Assembly: GCA_003483745.1 (NCBI GenBank)
Contig: DMYD01000054.1
Span: forward strand, 111,835-160,750
Direction: 5' to 3'
DNA: 48,916 nucleotides
Origin: Roseburia sp.
Lineage (GTDB): Bacteria; Bacillota; Clostridia; Lachnospirales; Lachnospiraceae
The position numbers and the translations under genes are program-made. The notes under the pieces are model-generated. The model ran no database searches. It had not been told where the DNA came from and was given only the letters and a program-made list of their open reading frames with translations. Below, piece by piece: positions 1 through 8,229 of this stretch (positions within the stretch are counted from its first letter, which is position 1; the number at the start of each line of letters is the position of its first letter).

Positions 1-65
1 AGCTCAGCTGGGAGAGCATCTGCCTTACAAGCAGAGGGTCATAGGTTCGAGCCCTATAGGTCCCA
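1..65 (+). tRNA. tRNA-Val (anticodon TAC), 5' end cut off by window
   Basis: The visible part starts in the D arm. The anticodon stem is 19-23 with 31-35 and its 7-base loop carries TAC at 26-28, reading valine GTA codons. The T arm is 41-45 paired with 53-57 around a TTCGAGC loop. The 3' acceptor strand is 58-64 with discriminator A65; CCA is not encoded. The acceptor 5' strand lies before the window. Confidence 0.93.
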
Positions 66-97
66 TTACATCAGAAATTCTGATGACAATTTAATAT

Positions 98-171
98 GGC
101 GGAATAGCTCAGTTGGCTAGAGCATACGGTTCATACCCGTAGTGTCGAGAGTTCGAATCTCCCTTCCGCTA
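98..171 (+). tRNA. tRNA-Met, elongator type (anticodon CAT)
   Basis: A full cloverleaf: acceptor 98-104 with 164-170, anticodon stem TACGG/CCGTA around a loop with CAT, T loop TTCGAAT and discriminator A171. The anticodon stem lacks the three G-C pairs of initiator tRNA, so this is an elongator-type Met tRNA rather than the initiator. The first acceptor pair is G-T. It follows tRNA-Val by 32 bases, probably in one transcript. TmcAL, encoded in this window at 34534-35871, acetylates C34 of this class of tRNA. Confidence 0.92.
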
Positions 172-175
172 CTTT

Positions 176-203
176 AAGACCTCAGAGATTCTGAGGTCTT
201 TTG
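176..203 (+). terminator. Intrinsic terminator of the tRNA transcript
   Basis: A perfect 10-bp stem (AAGACCTCAG at 176-185, CTGAGGTCTT at 191-200) with a 5-base loop ends in T residues, directly after tRNA-Met. Confidence 0.85.
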
Positions 204-289
204 TTGTATAACAGCATTCTTTCTTATATAATAGGATCAGAGTGGCAATCAGGAATCTGTTTGAATTTTAAAATCAGGAGAGGAAAGCT

Positions 290-1729
290 ATGAAACAGAA
301 ATATAAAAAACTGGCACTTCTTACGTTATTACTGGGGCTGATCACCGGTTGTATGTTTTTGGGCGGTTGTACAGAAAATACCGGGAATGGTTCACAGAGC
401 AATCGTATAAACTCGGACACGCTACAGAATACAGAAGATCATATGGAACTTGTCCCAGGACCTATGAAGGCTTCGGAACAGGAAAAAGCGTCAGAAACGG
501 AACAACAAAAGAAGGCAGAGAGTGAGTCCACAGAAGAAAATGATACAGAAAACGGAAAGACAGCCGGCAATCTGGAAGTACATTTTATAGATGTGGGGCA
601 GGGAGATGCGACGCTGATCAAATGTGACGGTCATTATATGTTGATTGATGCCGGAAACAATGACAAAGGCACGCTTGTACAGAATTATTTGCAGCATCAG
701 GGAGTTGAGACGCTCGATTATGTGATCGGAACCCATCCGGATGCAGATCACATTGGAGGAATGGATGTCGTTCTCTATAAATTTGACTGTAAAACGATCA
801 TTATGCCGGATGTTGCCAACGACACACGTACGTATGATGATGTTGTGCAGACGATGAAAAACAAGGGATATCAGACCACTTATCCGGTTGTGGGAGAGAC
901 ATATACGATCGGTGGGGCAACCTTTACGATCATTGCTCCGAACAAAGAGTACGGAAACGATATGAATTCCTGGTCGGTCGGAGTGCTCTTACAGAATGGA
1001 AACCACCGGTTTTTATTTACCGGAGACGCGGAGGAAGGAGCAGAACAGGATATACTGCAGAATGGGATTGATATCTCGGCAGATGTCTATAAGGTTGCAC
1101 ATCACGGAAGCAATACTGCAACTTCCCAGGCATTTCTTGATGCGGTGCATCCGACGTATGCTGTGATCAGTGCCGGTGCAGGCAATTCCTACGGGCATCC
1201 GCATGCGGAAGTTCTAAACAGACTCCGCGCAGCCGGAGTGTCTGTTTTCCGTACGGATGAGCAGGGAACGATTGTTGCGGCATCAGATGGAACGACACTT
1301 ACCTGGAACATGTCTCCGTCGGAAAGCTGGCAGGCGGGGGAAGCCACAACAAGCCAGAAGACAGAAACAGATGGAGCGTCAACAGGCAGTCAGAACAATG
1401 CCAAAACAAATGACGCTGGCACGAGTGCTGAGGCGGCTGCAGAAACAGATGACTCTGGTACGAGTGCTGAGACAGCTGCAGAGACAGCGGCACAGAGTGC
1501 TGTCGTGGCAGTGGAAAATGGAAATGCATCGGACAGTGATGCAACCGTAAGTAATCCGGCTGACCAGACAGATGGTAGTTCGGATGTGATCGTGCACATT
1601 ACCAGAACAGGAGAAAAATACCACTCCGCCGGATGCCAGTATTTGAGAAAGAGCGATATTGAAGTGACATTATCGGAGGCAAAAGCAAGGGGACTTACAC
1701 CGTGTTCAAAGTGTAATCCGCCACAGTAA
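290..1729 (+). CDS. Secreted metallo-beta-lactamase-fold lipoprotein (ComEC/Rec2 C-terminal-like)
   Basis: A 479-aa predicted lipoprotein. Residues 1-27 form a signal peptide with two possible lipobox cysteines (LITGC, C21; LGGC, C27). A Ser/Glu-rich spacer leads into a metallo-beta-lactamase domain (about 95-345) with the metal motif HPDADH and a later AHHGS, the pattern of the ComEC C-terminal hydrolase domain and related secreted phosphodiesterases. Next is a low-complexity Ala/Thr/Asp stretch (about 355-425) with a near-duplicated DAGTSAEA/DSGTSAET unit. A C-terminal module has a YH-x3-C, then PC-x2-C pattern that could bind metal. It is likely anchored outside the cytoplasmic membrane; substrate unknown, nucleic acid or nucleotide processing being the family guess. 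AGGAGAGG lies just upstream of the ATG. It has no ComEC membrane domain, so it is not ComEC itself. Confidence 0.85.
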   Translation: MKQKYKKLALLTLLLGLITGCMFLGGCTENTGNGSQSNRINSDTLQNTEDHMELVPGPMKASEQEKASETEQQKKAESESTEENDTENGKTAGNLEVHFIDVGQGDATLIKCDGHYMLIDAGNNDKGTLVQNYLQHQGVETLDYVIGTHPDADHIGGMDVVLYKFDCKTIIMPDVANDTRTYDDVVQTMKNKGYQTTYPVVGETYTIGGATFTIIAPNKEYGNDMNSWSVGVLLQNGNHRFLFTGDAEEGAEQDILQNGIDISADVYKVAHHGSNTATSQAFLDAVHPTYAVISAGAGNSYGHPHAEVLNRLRAAGVSVFRTDEQGTIVAASDGTTLTWNMSPSESWQAGEATTSQKTETDGASTGSQNNAKTNDAGTSAEAAAETDDSGTSAETAAETAAQSAVVAVENGNASDSDATVSNPADQTDGSSDVIVHITRTGEKYHSAGCQYLRKSDIEVTLSEAKARGLTPCSKCNPPQ

Positions 1730-1758
1730 AAATTTTATGGGAGGAAAAGGAGAAAAAT

Positions 1759-2304
1759 ATGCGTGTAGGAATGGGATATGATGTTCATAAATTAGTTGAG
1801 GGCAGAGATCTGATCATTGGAGGAGTAAAGATTCCTCATACATTGGGACTTTTAGGACACTCGGATGCAGATGTACTGCTTCATGCAATTATGGATGCGC
1901 TGCTTGGAGCAGCGGCTCTTGGGGATATCGGAAAGCATTTTCCGGATACGGATCCAAAATATAAAGGAATCTCAAGTATCAGACTGTTGGAACGTGTGGC
2001 AGAGCTGATTACGGAAAAAGGATATATTGTGGAAAATATTGATGCAACGATCATCGCTCAGAAGCCAAAGATGCGTCCACATATTGAGCAGATGGAGAAA
2101 AATATTGCACAGGCACTGAAAATATCAGAAGACCAGATCAATGTGAAAGCAACCACAGAAGAGGGACTTGGATTTACCGGAACAGAACAGGGAATCTCTG
2201 CGCAGGCAATCTGTGCATTGACAACGATTTATGAGAGCAGTGTCAGTGTGGCAGATTCCACCGGAGGCTGTGCGGGCTGTCCGGGGCGTGCCTGCGGAAG
2301 ATAA
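1759..2304 (+). CDS. ispF: 2-C-methyl-D-erythritol 2,4-cyclodiphosphate synthase
   Basis: IspF converts CDP-methylerythritol 2-phosphate to the cyclic diphosphate in the non-mevalonate isoprenoid pathway and acts in the cytosol as a homotrimer. The N-terminus MRVGMGYDVHKL carries the metal ligands D8 and H10, with H42 in the GHSDADVLLHA stretch. The conserved TTEEGLGFTG segment is near residue 135. The usual length is about 158 aa; here 181, with an extra Cys-rich tail (GGCAGCPGRACGR) that the family does not need. A GGAGGAAAAGGAG leader gives a good ribosome binding site. It follows the lipoprotein gene by 29 bases and ends before a strong terminator, so the two may be cotranscribed. Confidence 0.97.
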   Translation: MRVGMGYDVHKLVEGRDLIIGGVKIPHTLGLLGHSDADVLLHAIMDALLGAAALGDIGKHFPDTDPKYKGISSIRLLERVAELITEKGYIVENIDATIIAQKPKMRPHIEQMEKNIAQALKISEDQINVKATTEEGLGFTGTEQGISAQAICALTTIYESSVSVADSTGGCAGCPGRACGR

Positions 2305-2319
2305 CGGACAGGATTATTT

Positions 2320-2373
2320 AAACGGGATTGCATATGATAGCAGATGCGTTATCATATGCAATCCCGTTTTAGT
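2320..2373 (+). terminator. Strong intrinsic terminator after ispF
   Basis: A perfect 20-bp stem (2320-2339 with 2350-2369) and a 10-base loop ends in a T run. It begins 16 bases after the ispF stop. Confidence 0.9.
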
Positions 2374-2406
2374 TATTATTGGAAGATTGCAGACGTTGAA
2401 TCATAA

Positions 2407-2670
2407 GATCAATCAATCCGGCAAAAAAGATGGCATCTTTTTCAGAAAGTGCATTTGTCTTATAAAAGACAGGAGTGGTTTGCTGCCTGCATCAATATCA
2501 TTTTTGTTCTGCTGACATATCTGTTCCTGAAACAGGTTGATGAAAAACAGACAAGAAAATTTTATCTGTTGACAGGACTGACAACGATAGCCGGTGCACT
2601 CACGCATTATTATGTGATCGTATATGCATTTTTTTGTCCGTTGTTATACATAAAACATAAAACAATATAA
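2407..2670 (+). pseudogene. Remnant of a polytopic membrane glycosyltransferase (GT39/PMT-like)
   Basis: An open stretch of about 87 codons, with no good start or ribosome binding site, encodes two hydrophobic helices. The second contains GALTHYYVIVYAFF, which resembles the conserved loop-helix of bacterial GT39 (PMT-type) membrane mannosyltransferases, where G-L-L-T-H-Y-Y is typical. Those proteins are over 400 aa, so this is at most an internal fragment left after deletion. It lies between the ispF terminator and a strong promoter and probably is not expressed. Family assignment is from a short motif only; a chance small membrane ORF (GTG at 2449, 73 aa) is the alternative. Confidence 0.4.
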
Positions 2671-2676
2671 AATTTA

Positions 2677-2705
2677 TTGACACAATCATAAAAATAAGAT
2701 ATAAT
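2677..2705 (+). promoter_or_regulatory. Consensus sigma-A promoter of the surface repeat protein gene
   Basis: TTGACA at 2677-2682 and TATAAT at 2700-2705 match both consensus hexamers exactly with a 17-bp spacer. Transcription should start near 2712, giving a leader of about 115 bases before the chosen ATG at 2828. Confidence 0.88.
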
Positions 2706-2827
2706 AAATTATATTATGACGAATTGAAGTGAGACTCAGATATATTTTTTGTAAGGACATCAGGGGATATTCAAAACAAAGATATATACTGGGTCTTTTT
2801 ATGTACAAAAGAAGGGAAAATGCGTAT

Positions 2828-5632
2828 ATGAAAAAAAGAATGATGCGTTTCTGTTGTGGTGTTATGGCCGCGGGCCTTTTAATTTCTAGTCTGCCGTTTC
2901 CGATGATAAGCGGAAGACGTGCCAATACGTTGAGCGCAGCAGTGACTGTGTTGGCAGAAGATGCGACAATCGTTACGAATTATAACGAATTTGCGAATGC
3001 GTTAAACAGCGGGAAAAAGAATATTGTTGTAGAAGGCAGTTTTACGATTCGCGATGATAACTTAACAGAGACAGATGGTTCATTAAAGGGGCAGATGAAA
3101 CCTGTTCAGATACCGGGTGGCACAATTATTACAGGAAATGGAACAGGGAGTATTACTTGTAGTCATCCACTTGAAATCATGGGGGATGATGTGGAGATCC
3201 GGGATATCCAACTGGTGTTCAATTCCAGTGATGCACTTGGCAGTGTCCCACACCGCGAAATCTTTTTGGCAGGACATCGTCTTGTGTTGAATAATGTAAG
3301 TACATATTTGGCAGGACCGGATAAGCCGGATCCGATTGTAGGTACAGAAAAAGAACTTCTTCCAACTGTGTATGCAGGAGGATATCACAGCAATACTACA
3401 GTGGGAACAGACGCTTCACTTACTGTCACAAATGCGAACAATAAGACCATGTTCCAGGATATCTATCTGGGACATGAAGCATCAGTCGGACAAAGGACTG
3501 CTTATACGGGCAGTGCGAAATTAGAGCTGGATGCTTATGCAAAGATACGAGGGATTATTTCAGCAGAAAACACATCTTTAGCGTCCTTAGATTTTTTTGG
3601 TGATCAGAAGGGATATGATGCAGTAACCCTTTCAGAATTGAAAGGAAATGATAAAACTGTAATGACGGTAAAAAATTGTGCTGTGCTGGGGGTTGTGACA
3701 ACAGGTGTCAAAGATATCGTATTGGATGCAGGAGGAAGACTGCAGCCGAAAGATGAGACGGCACAGTTAAATAATGTTACACTGAAAAATGGGGGATGTT
3801 TGGATCTTACACAGGTACTGGATGTTTTGGTAAAGGGCAGCTTTATAGGTAGTGATGATGCTGCATCCAGAGGAAAACTTGTTCTCAATAAAGATGGATA
3901 TGTTCAGATTGATGGGCAGATAAGTGGGGTTACGCAGTTTCAGACGGTGAGTCATGTCACACCGGGAACGATTTTAAGTGGACATGCATATATTGCATCG
4001 GAAAACGGAACAGCAGGAAGTTTTGTCTTATCAGACACAGCTATAAAAAATAATTACAGTCTGATCCATAAAAATGGAACATGGACGCCATACATCAATT
4101 ATGTACCGGTGGAGCGTGAACTTGGAAGTATCGAGGTAAAATCTTATCCGAAAAATGTTGTTATTAACCATATACCGACAAACATGGAGGATAAAACAGG
4201 TGATAGTCCGTATTTGAATGTAATATGGAAGGATCAGGATGGAGAAGCCTATACATTTGATGATGTGGTAAATTATGAATCATTTTATGATAATATGGTA
4301 TTAATCCGTTCGGATTACTGGAATAGTGACGACGAAGAGATACAGCAGAAAACAGACTGGATAAATCCGATTCGCTTAGATGTAGATGAAAATGAACCGG
4401 ATCATTATTATCTGACTGCATATGGTAAGGTGCAAACAGGAAAATATACACTTTTATTCTGTTTAGAACCGATAGAAGGACAGCATGATACTGTGGCAGA
4501 TGTAAAGCTTAATACTGTGGCAGATGTAAAGGCTGCGGTAAAAGACATTGTAAAAGCAGAAATTGAGATTAATTTTACAGATCAGGATATTGAGCCGATG
4601 CCACATGTGCATACGGCAGGAAAACCTGTTGTTGAAAATCTTGTAGAGGCAAAAGCAGGCGTTGAGGGAAGTTATGATAAAGTAGTATACTGCACCACAT
4701 GTCATAAAGAACTCAGCAGAGAAAAAGTAATGATACCAGCGCTGCCGGAACCGGACACAGAAAAGCCTGGAACTGAGGTACCGGAACCGGACACAGAAAA
4801 ACCTGGAACTGAGGTACCGGAACCGGACACAGAAAAGCCTGGAACTGAGGTACCGGAACCGGACACAGAAAAACCTCAACCTGAGCACAAACATAGTTAT
4901 GTCCTGCAGAAAACGACAGAGTCAACCTGTATGGCGGAAGGAGAAAAAATATATTCCTGTGCATGCGGTGATGTCTATACAGAGAAGATTGCAAAGAAAA
5001 CGCATACACCAGAGAAAAATCTGACGCCGGCAGAGCCGGGCAGCGATGGAAAGATTGTGACTAAGTGCAGTGTATGTAATACAGTACTGCAGCAGGAGAC
5101 GATCAATGCACCTAAGACAATAAAATTGTCGAAAGCGCGTTATATTTATGATGGAAAATCGAAAAAACCTGTTGTTAATGTGATAGATAATAAGGGACAG
5201 GTGATCTCAGGCAGTTTCTATAAGATTTCATACCAGAATAATAAGAAGATCGGAAAAGCGACTGTGACCGTTAGATTTCAGGGAAATTATACGGGCACAT
5301 TAAAAGGGACGTTTGAAATTTGTCCGAAAGGAACTTCTGTCACTAACATAAAAAGTGGGGAAAAAGCATTTTCGTTAAAATGGAAAAAACAGATGTCGCA
5401 GACGAGCGGGTATGAGATTGCATATGCAACCCATGCATCGTTTCGTAAAAAAAGCACAAAGACGGTAGTGATCAAAAGCAATAAGACTACATCGAAAGAA
5501 GTCAAAGGATTAAAGCCGGGTAAGAAATATTATGTAAAAGTACGCACCTATAAAGAAGTAAAATCCGGTTCCAAAAAAGTGAAAATTTATTCAGACTGGT
5601 CGAAAACAAAATCAGTTCGGATAAAGAAATAG
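2828..5632 (+). CDS. Large secreted repeat protein with C-terminal fibronectin type III domain
   Basis: About 934 aa from the chosen ATG, which begins a signal peptide (MKKRMMRFCCGVMAAGLLIS) preceded by GAAGGG 11 bases upstream; upstream in-frame starts only add a charged non-signal segment. The N-terminal half (to about residue 410) is rich in short Val/Gly/Asn turns with a right-handed beta-helix character, as in secreted polysaccharide-binding or adhesion proteins. A mixed region follows, then a Pro/Glu spacer of tandem PEPDTEKPGTEV units, a Cys-containing segment (CACGD, KCSVCN), an Ig-like segment, and a fibronectin type III-like C-terminus (about 850-934) with GYEIAYAT and LKPGKKYYVKVRTY. 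It has no LPXTG motif, so attachment to the cell is unclear. It is monocistronic between its own promoter and terminator. Function is inferred as surface interaction only. Confidence 0.8.
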   Translation: MKKRMMRFCCGVMAAGLLISSLPFPMISGRRANTLSAAVTVLAEDATIVTNYNEFANALNSGKKNIVVEGSFTIRDDNLTETDGSLKGQMKPVQIPGGTIITGNGTGSITCSHPLEIMGDDVEIRDIQLVFNSSDALGSVPHREIFLAGHRLVLNNVSTYLAGPDKPDPIVGTEKELLPTVYAGGYHSNTTVGTDASLTVTNANNKTMFQDIYLGHEASVGQRTAYTGSAKLELDAYAKIRGIISAENTSLASLDFFGDQKGYDAVTLSELKGNDKTVMTVKNCAVLGVVTTGVKDIVLDAGGRLQPKDETAQLNNVTLKNGGCLDLTQVLDVLVKGSFIGSDDAASRGKLVLNKDGYVQIDGQISGVTQFQTVSHVTPGTILSGHAYIASENGTAGSFVLSDTAIKNNYSLIHKNGTWTPYINYVPVERELGSIEVKSYPKNVVINHIPTNMEDKTGDSPYLNVIWKDQDGEAYTFDDVVNYESFYDNMVLIRSDYWNSDDEEIQQKTDWINPIRLDVDENEPDHYYLTAYGKVQTGKYTLLFCLEPIEGQHDTVADVKLNTVADVKAAVKDIVKAEIEINFTDQDIEPMPHVHTAGKPVVENLVEAKAGVEGSYDKVVYCTTCHKELSREKVMIPALPEPDTEKPGTEVPEPDTEKPGTEVPEPDTEKPGTEVPEPDTEKPQPEHKHSYVLQKTTESTCMAEGEKIYSCACGDVYTEKIAKKTHTPEKNLTPAEPGSDGKIVTKCSVCNTVLQQETINAPKTIKLSKARYIYDGKSKKPVVNVIDNKGQVISGSFYKISYQNNKKIGKATVTVRFQGNYTGTLKGTFEICPKGTSVTNIKSGEKAFSLKWKKQMSQTSGYEIAYATHASFRKKSTKTVVIKSNKTTSKEVKGLKPGKKYYVKVRTYKEVKSGSKKVKIYSDWSKTKSVRIKK
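4745..4876 (+). repeat. 36-bp tandem coding repeat (PEPDTEKPGTEV), 3.7 copies
   Basis: Copies start at 4745, 4781, 4817 and 4853; the last diverges after DTEKP. Copies 1 and 3 share a GCC-type base where copies 2 and 4 have ACC, so the array probably grew by duplicating a 72-bp pair. It encodes an extended spacer between the N-terminal domain and the C-terminal modules. Confidence 0.92.
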
Positions 5633-5640
5633 AATGAAAG

Positions 5641-5690
5641 AAAAACCACAGTCAGAGAAACGATAAGTAACATCTGACTGTGGTTTTTTA
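5641..5690. terminator. Bidirectional intrinsic terminator between convergent genes
   Basis: A 16-bp stem (5641-5656 with 5673-5688) has A residues on its left and T residues on its right, so it can end transcripts from both sides. It lies 8 bases after the repeat-protein stop and overlaps the stop codon of the minus-strand GGDEF gene. Confidence 0.88.
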
Positions 5691-7007
5691 TGAAATGTCC
5701 GGGTGCGTCTGGTATTTTTTGATGCGTCTTCTGAGGCTTTCCATATCAATCGGTTCAAAAATAAGATCATTGATCAGGTCAGACAATATGGCATTTCGAA
5801 CCTGTGCCAGATTACCTTCTTTACAAATTGCAATAATAGGAGTTGACAAAGCCCAGGACTCGTGGCTTAATTCATCCCATAATTGTATTCCGTCATCCCC
5901 AGTTTCAGATACATCTATGAAAACGGCAGGAACGTGATTATTTTTATCCATGATAGCATACCATATTTCTGTAATAGAAGATATTTTTATGAGCCTGTCC
6001 GGATAAGAATGGGCAAACTTTAAAGTGGAAGCAACATTTCTGGAATGTGTATACAATAAAATGTTCCTCATGGCGGTGTCCGGTTTGGATGAGGAGACAC
6101 CATATTCGGAAAAGCATTGTTTTCCGGATTTCTTTGAAGTGTCAAGTGCAGTATCTGCTTTCTGAAAAAGTGTAGTGAAGGAAGTCTCATAAGGTTCTGT
6201 GAAAGCGATACCGATACTGATTGTAACATTTTCAGGAATGGATAAAGCCTCTTTATCTAAAATTGCATCTAAAAGGTTCTGGGCTTTTTCGTAAATGGCC
6301 TGTTTGGAGGTTACGTTCCGCACAAAGACAACAAATTCATCGCCTCCGATGCGGCCGACGATATCAGAACCGGAAAAGTGAGATGCGAGAATGCCTGCCA
6401 CGACAGAAATTGTATGATCGCCCATTTTATGACCGTAAATGTCGTTGACTGCTTTGAAATTGTCAATATCTATGGCAAACAGTGCATGTAATTCTTCCGG
6501 TGCAGACGTCAGTAAATGGGAAATCGTGTGCTCAGTAATTGTTTTGTTCAGCAGATGTGTCATTTCATCGACTTCTGATCTGATCCGCAGTTCTTCCTGT
6601 TTTTTTAGAATGTTGTTAAGCCTGCGGTTGGTTTTTAAAATGTTATCAATGCGCAGACGCGCAATCGCAGGTTCTACAGGTTTACTGATAAAGTCGCTTG
6701 CACCTAATTCAAATGCCTTTGTCTGTACTTCCGGAGTATTTGTTGTTGTGAGAACTACAACCGGGATTTTTTGAAACACCGGCATTTCCTGCCTATGGGT
6801 TAAAACGTCAAAACCATCCATTCCAGGCATGACGAGATCTAAAAGGACGAGGTCGATCGTGTCCTGTTTTTCTTCGAGCATCTGCAGACATTCCTCGCCG
6901 GAAGATACTTCAAGAATGTTGAAATTCGAAGAAAATATTTCATTTAAAACGGCACGCTGTAAGCGTGAATCATCGACAATTAACAGAGTTTCTATTGGCT
7001 GTTCCAT
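5688..7007 (-). CDS. Response regulator with GGDEF diguanylate cyclase and a degenerate second receiver
   Basis: A 439-aa cytosolic signalling protein. Residues 1-125 are a receiver domain with the acidic pair D12-D13, phosphoacceptor D57 (LLDLVMPGMDG), T87 and K109. Residues 140-305 are a GGDEF domain with DIDNFKAVND and an intact R-I-GGDEF at 219-225, so it probably makes cyclic di-GMP from two GTP. The inhibitory I-site arginine is absent (SGSD at 212-215), so product feedback is not expected. Residues about 313-439 follow a receiver fold pattern (FIDVSE, PIIAICKEG, FEP) but lack the N-terminal acidic pair and the Lys before Pro, so this looks like a pseudo-receiver. AAGGA precedes the ATG. 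No partner kinase lies nearby. Confidence 0.92.
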   Translation of the reverse strand: MEQPIETLLIVDDSRLQRAVLNEIFSSNFNILEVSSGEECLQMLEEKQDTIDLVLLDLVMPGMDGFDVLTHRQEMPVFQKIPVVVLTTTNTPEVQTKAFELGASDFISKPVEPAIARLRIDNILKTNRRLNNILKKQEELRIRSEVDEMTHLLNKTITEHTISHLLTSAPEELHALFAIDIDNFKAVNDIYGHKMGDHTISVVAGILASHFSGSDIVGRIGGDEFVVFVRNVTSKQAIYEKAQNLLDAILDKEALSIPENVTISIGIAFTEPYETSFTTLFQKADTALDTSKKSGKQCFSEYGVSSSKPDTAMRNILLYTHSRNVASTLKFAHSYPDRLIKISSITEIWYAIMDKNNHVPAVFIDVSETGDDGIQLWDELSHESWALSTPIIAICKEGNLAQVRNAILSDLINDLIFEPIDMESLRRRIKKYQTHPDIS

Positions 7008-7126
7008 ATTTAAAATCCTTCGTATGAATTGTAAATTATCCCGCCTAGAGCAATGGGGTACTATTTATACTGTAACACGGAAAATGATGGTATGCAATGA
7101 AAAAGAATGGAGAAAAAATAAAACCG

Positions 7127-7155
7127 TTGACAAATCGGGGGTAAGTGCATAAACT
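7127..7155 (+). promoter_or_regulatory. Promoter of the cysE-cysS T-box operon
   Basis: TTGACA at 7127-7132 is followed after 17 bp by TAAACT (7150-7155), a 4/6 match to the -10 box. It sits directly upstream of the T-box leader. Confidence 0.68.
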
Positions 7156-7159
7156 AGAG

Positions 7160-7445
7160 TAAGCGAATAGCTTATCAGCATAAATAAGGTAAGGGCGTTG
7201 AGCGGGAAGAGTAAGAAATCAGAGTGCTGACAGAGAGAGACTGCCATCGGCTGCAAGCAGTTTTCAGAGAGAGATTTCCGAAGTGCCTCCGTGAGTCTGT
7301 CCGGGGAAAAGGTTTTATCTGCCAATATAGTATCCGGATACGAGTAACACGCGTTAAGTGTATTGAGTGAGGATCAAAAGATCCTTAAGTTAGAGTGGAA
7401 CCACGGATTATTTCGTCTCTTAGAGATGAGATAATCCGTTTTTTT
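7160..7445 (+). promoter_or_regulatory. T-box riboswitch, probably tRNA-Cys specific
   Basis: The leader carries the T-box core AGAGTGGAACCACGG (about 7392-7406) followed by a terminator. An AGTAAGAAA element in stem I (about 7209-7218) fits the conserved AGUA bulge. The tRNA-end pairing bases are TGGA (7396-7399), which would pair with UCCA, and bacterial tRNA-Cys has U73. A TGC Cys codon occurs at 7284-7286 on the 3' side of stem I, a fitting place for the specifier, though I have not folded it. Uncharged tRNA-Cys would favour antitermination and expression of cysE-cysS. The T-box call is firm; the Cys assignment rests on TGGA, the TGC and the downstream genes. Confidence 0.92.
7403..7445 (+). 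terminator. T-box regulated terminator
   Basis: A hairpin closed by ACGGATTAT (7403-7411) and ATAATCCGT (7431-7439), with a further CGTCTCT/AGATGAG inner stem, ends in seven T. The 5' strand shares bases with the T-box sequence, so the antiterminator and terminator are mutually exclusive. Confidence 0.88.
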
Positions 7446-7521
7446 CGCGGGTAGTGAAGAAAATCGCATGGCTGCGTGCAGGCATGAAAAAGCACTGCGG
7501 TAACATGGTCCAGGAAAGGGG

Positions 7522-8211
7522 ATGCCAGTTTTGGGAATTATCAGTCATATGAAAGAAGAATTTACGGTGATAAAGGAGCGGGATCCGGCGATTAAGTCGC
7601 CAATGGAAGTATTGCTTTATCCGAGTTTTCGCGTTATGTTAAGTTACAGACGTGCACATAAGCTGTATTTAAAAGGACATTTCTTCTGGGCAAGATTTAT
7701 TTCACAGAGAGCAGCGAGAAAAACGGGAATTGAGATACATCCTGGAGCAACGATCGGAAAAGGGTTTTTTATCGATCATGGAAGTGGTGTGATCATTGGA
7801 GAAACAGCAATCGTTGGGGACAATGTTACTTTGTATCAAGGTGTGACATTAGGCGGTACCGGAAAAGAGACCGGAAAACGTCATCCGACAATCGGGGATA
7901 ACGTCATGATCAGTGCAGGCGCAAAGATCATCGGTTCCTTCACGGTTGGGGAAAATTCCAAAATCGGAGCAGGAAGTGTGGTCATAGAGGAAGTGCCGCC
8001 AAACTGTACAGTAGTTGGTGTTCCGGGAAGAATCGTAAAACGTGACAATGTGAAGATGCCGCGCAGCGATATGGATCAGTGCCATCTGCCGGATCCGGTC
8101 AAAGAGGATATTACCGTACTGCAGAGGGAAAATGCAGAACTGGTCAACCGTGTGCTTGATCTTGAGCAGGCGGTCCGGATTTTAAGTGCCGATACGCAAA
8201 AAACAAAATAA
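7522..8211 (+). CDS. cysE: Serine O-acetyltransferase
   Basis: CysE transfers acetyl from acetyl-CoA to serine, making O-acetylserine for cysteine synthesis. Residues 1-65 are the helical N-terminal region (KERDPAIKSPMEVLLYP); about 68-180 are hexapeptide repeats forming the left-handed beta-helix. The catalytic D85-H86 pair is in GFFIDHGSGV, and LGGTGKETGKRHP follows. A C-terminal tail of about 40 aa contains a short coiled-coil stretch (VLQRENAELVNRVLDLEQ). The start at 7522 has AGGA six bases upstream; M10 at 7549 is the alternative. It is the first gene after the T-box, with cysS 18 bases downstream, so both respond to tRNA-Cys charging. Confidence 0.96.
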   Translation: MPVLGIISHMKEEFTVIKERDPAIKSPMEVLLYPSFRVMLSYRRAHKLYLKGHFFWARFISQRAARKTGIEIHPGATIGKGFFIDHGSGVIIGETAIVGDNVTLYQGVTLGGTGKETGKRHPTIGDNVMISAGAKIIGSFTVGENSKIGAGSVVIEEVPPNCTVVGVPGRIVKRDNVKMPRSDMDQCHLPDPVKEDITVLQRENAELVNRVLDLEQAVRILSADTQKTK

Positions 8212-8229
8212 ACAAGGAGGATTATATAT

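Noticed and set aside
1257..1624. Several open frames on both strands inside the lipoprotein gene
   Set aside because: They arise from the repetitive GC-rich linker and have Arg/Gln- or Ser/Leu-biased translations without start signals.
4745..4876. Possible CRISPR-like repeats
   Set aside because: The repeats are contiguous with no spacers and keep the reading frame; they are a coding minisatellite.
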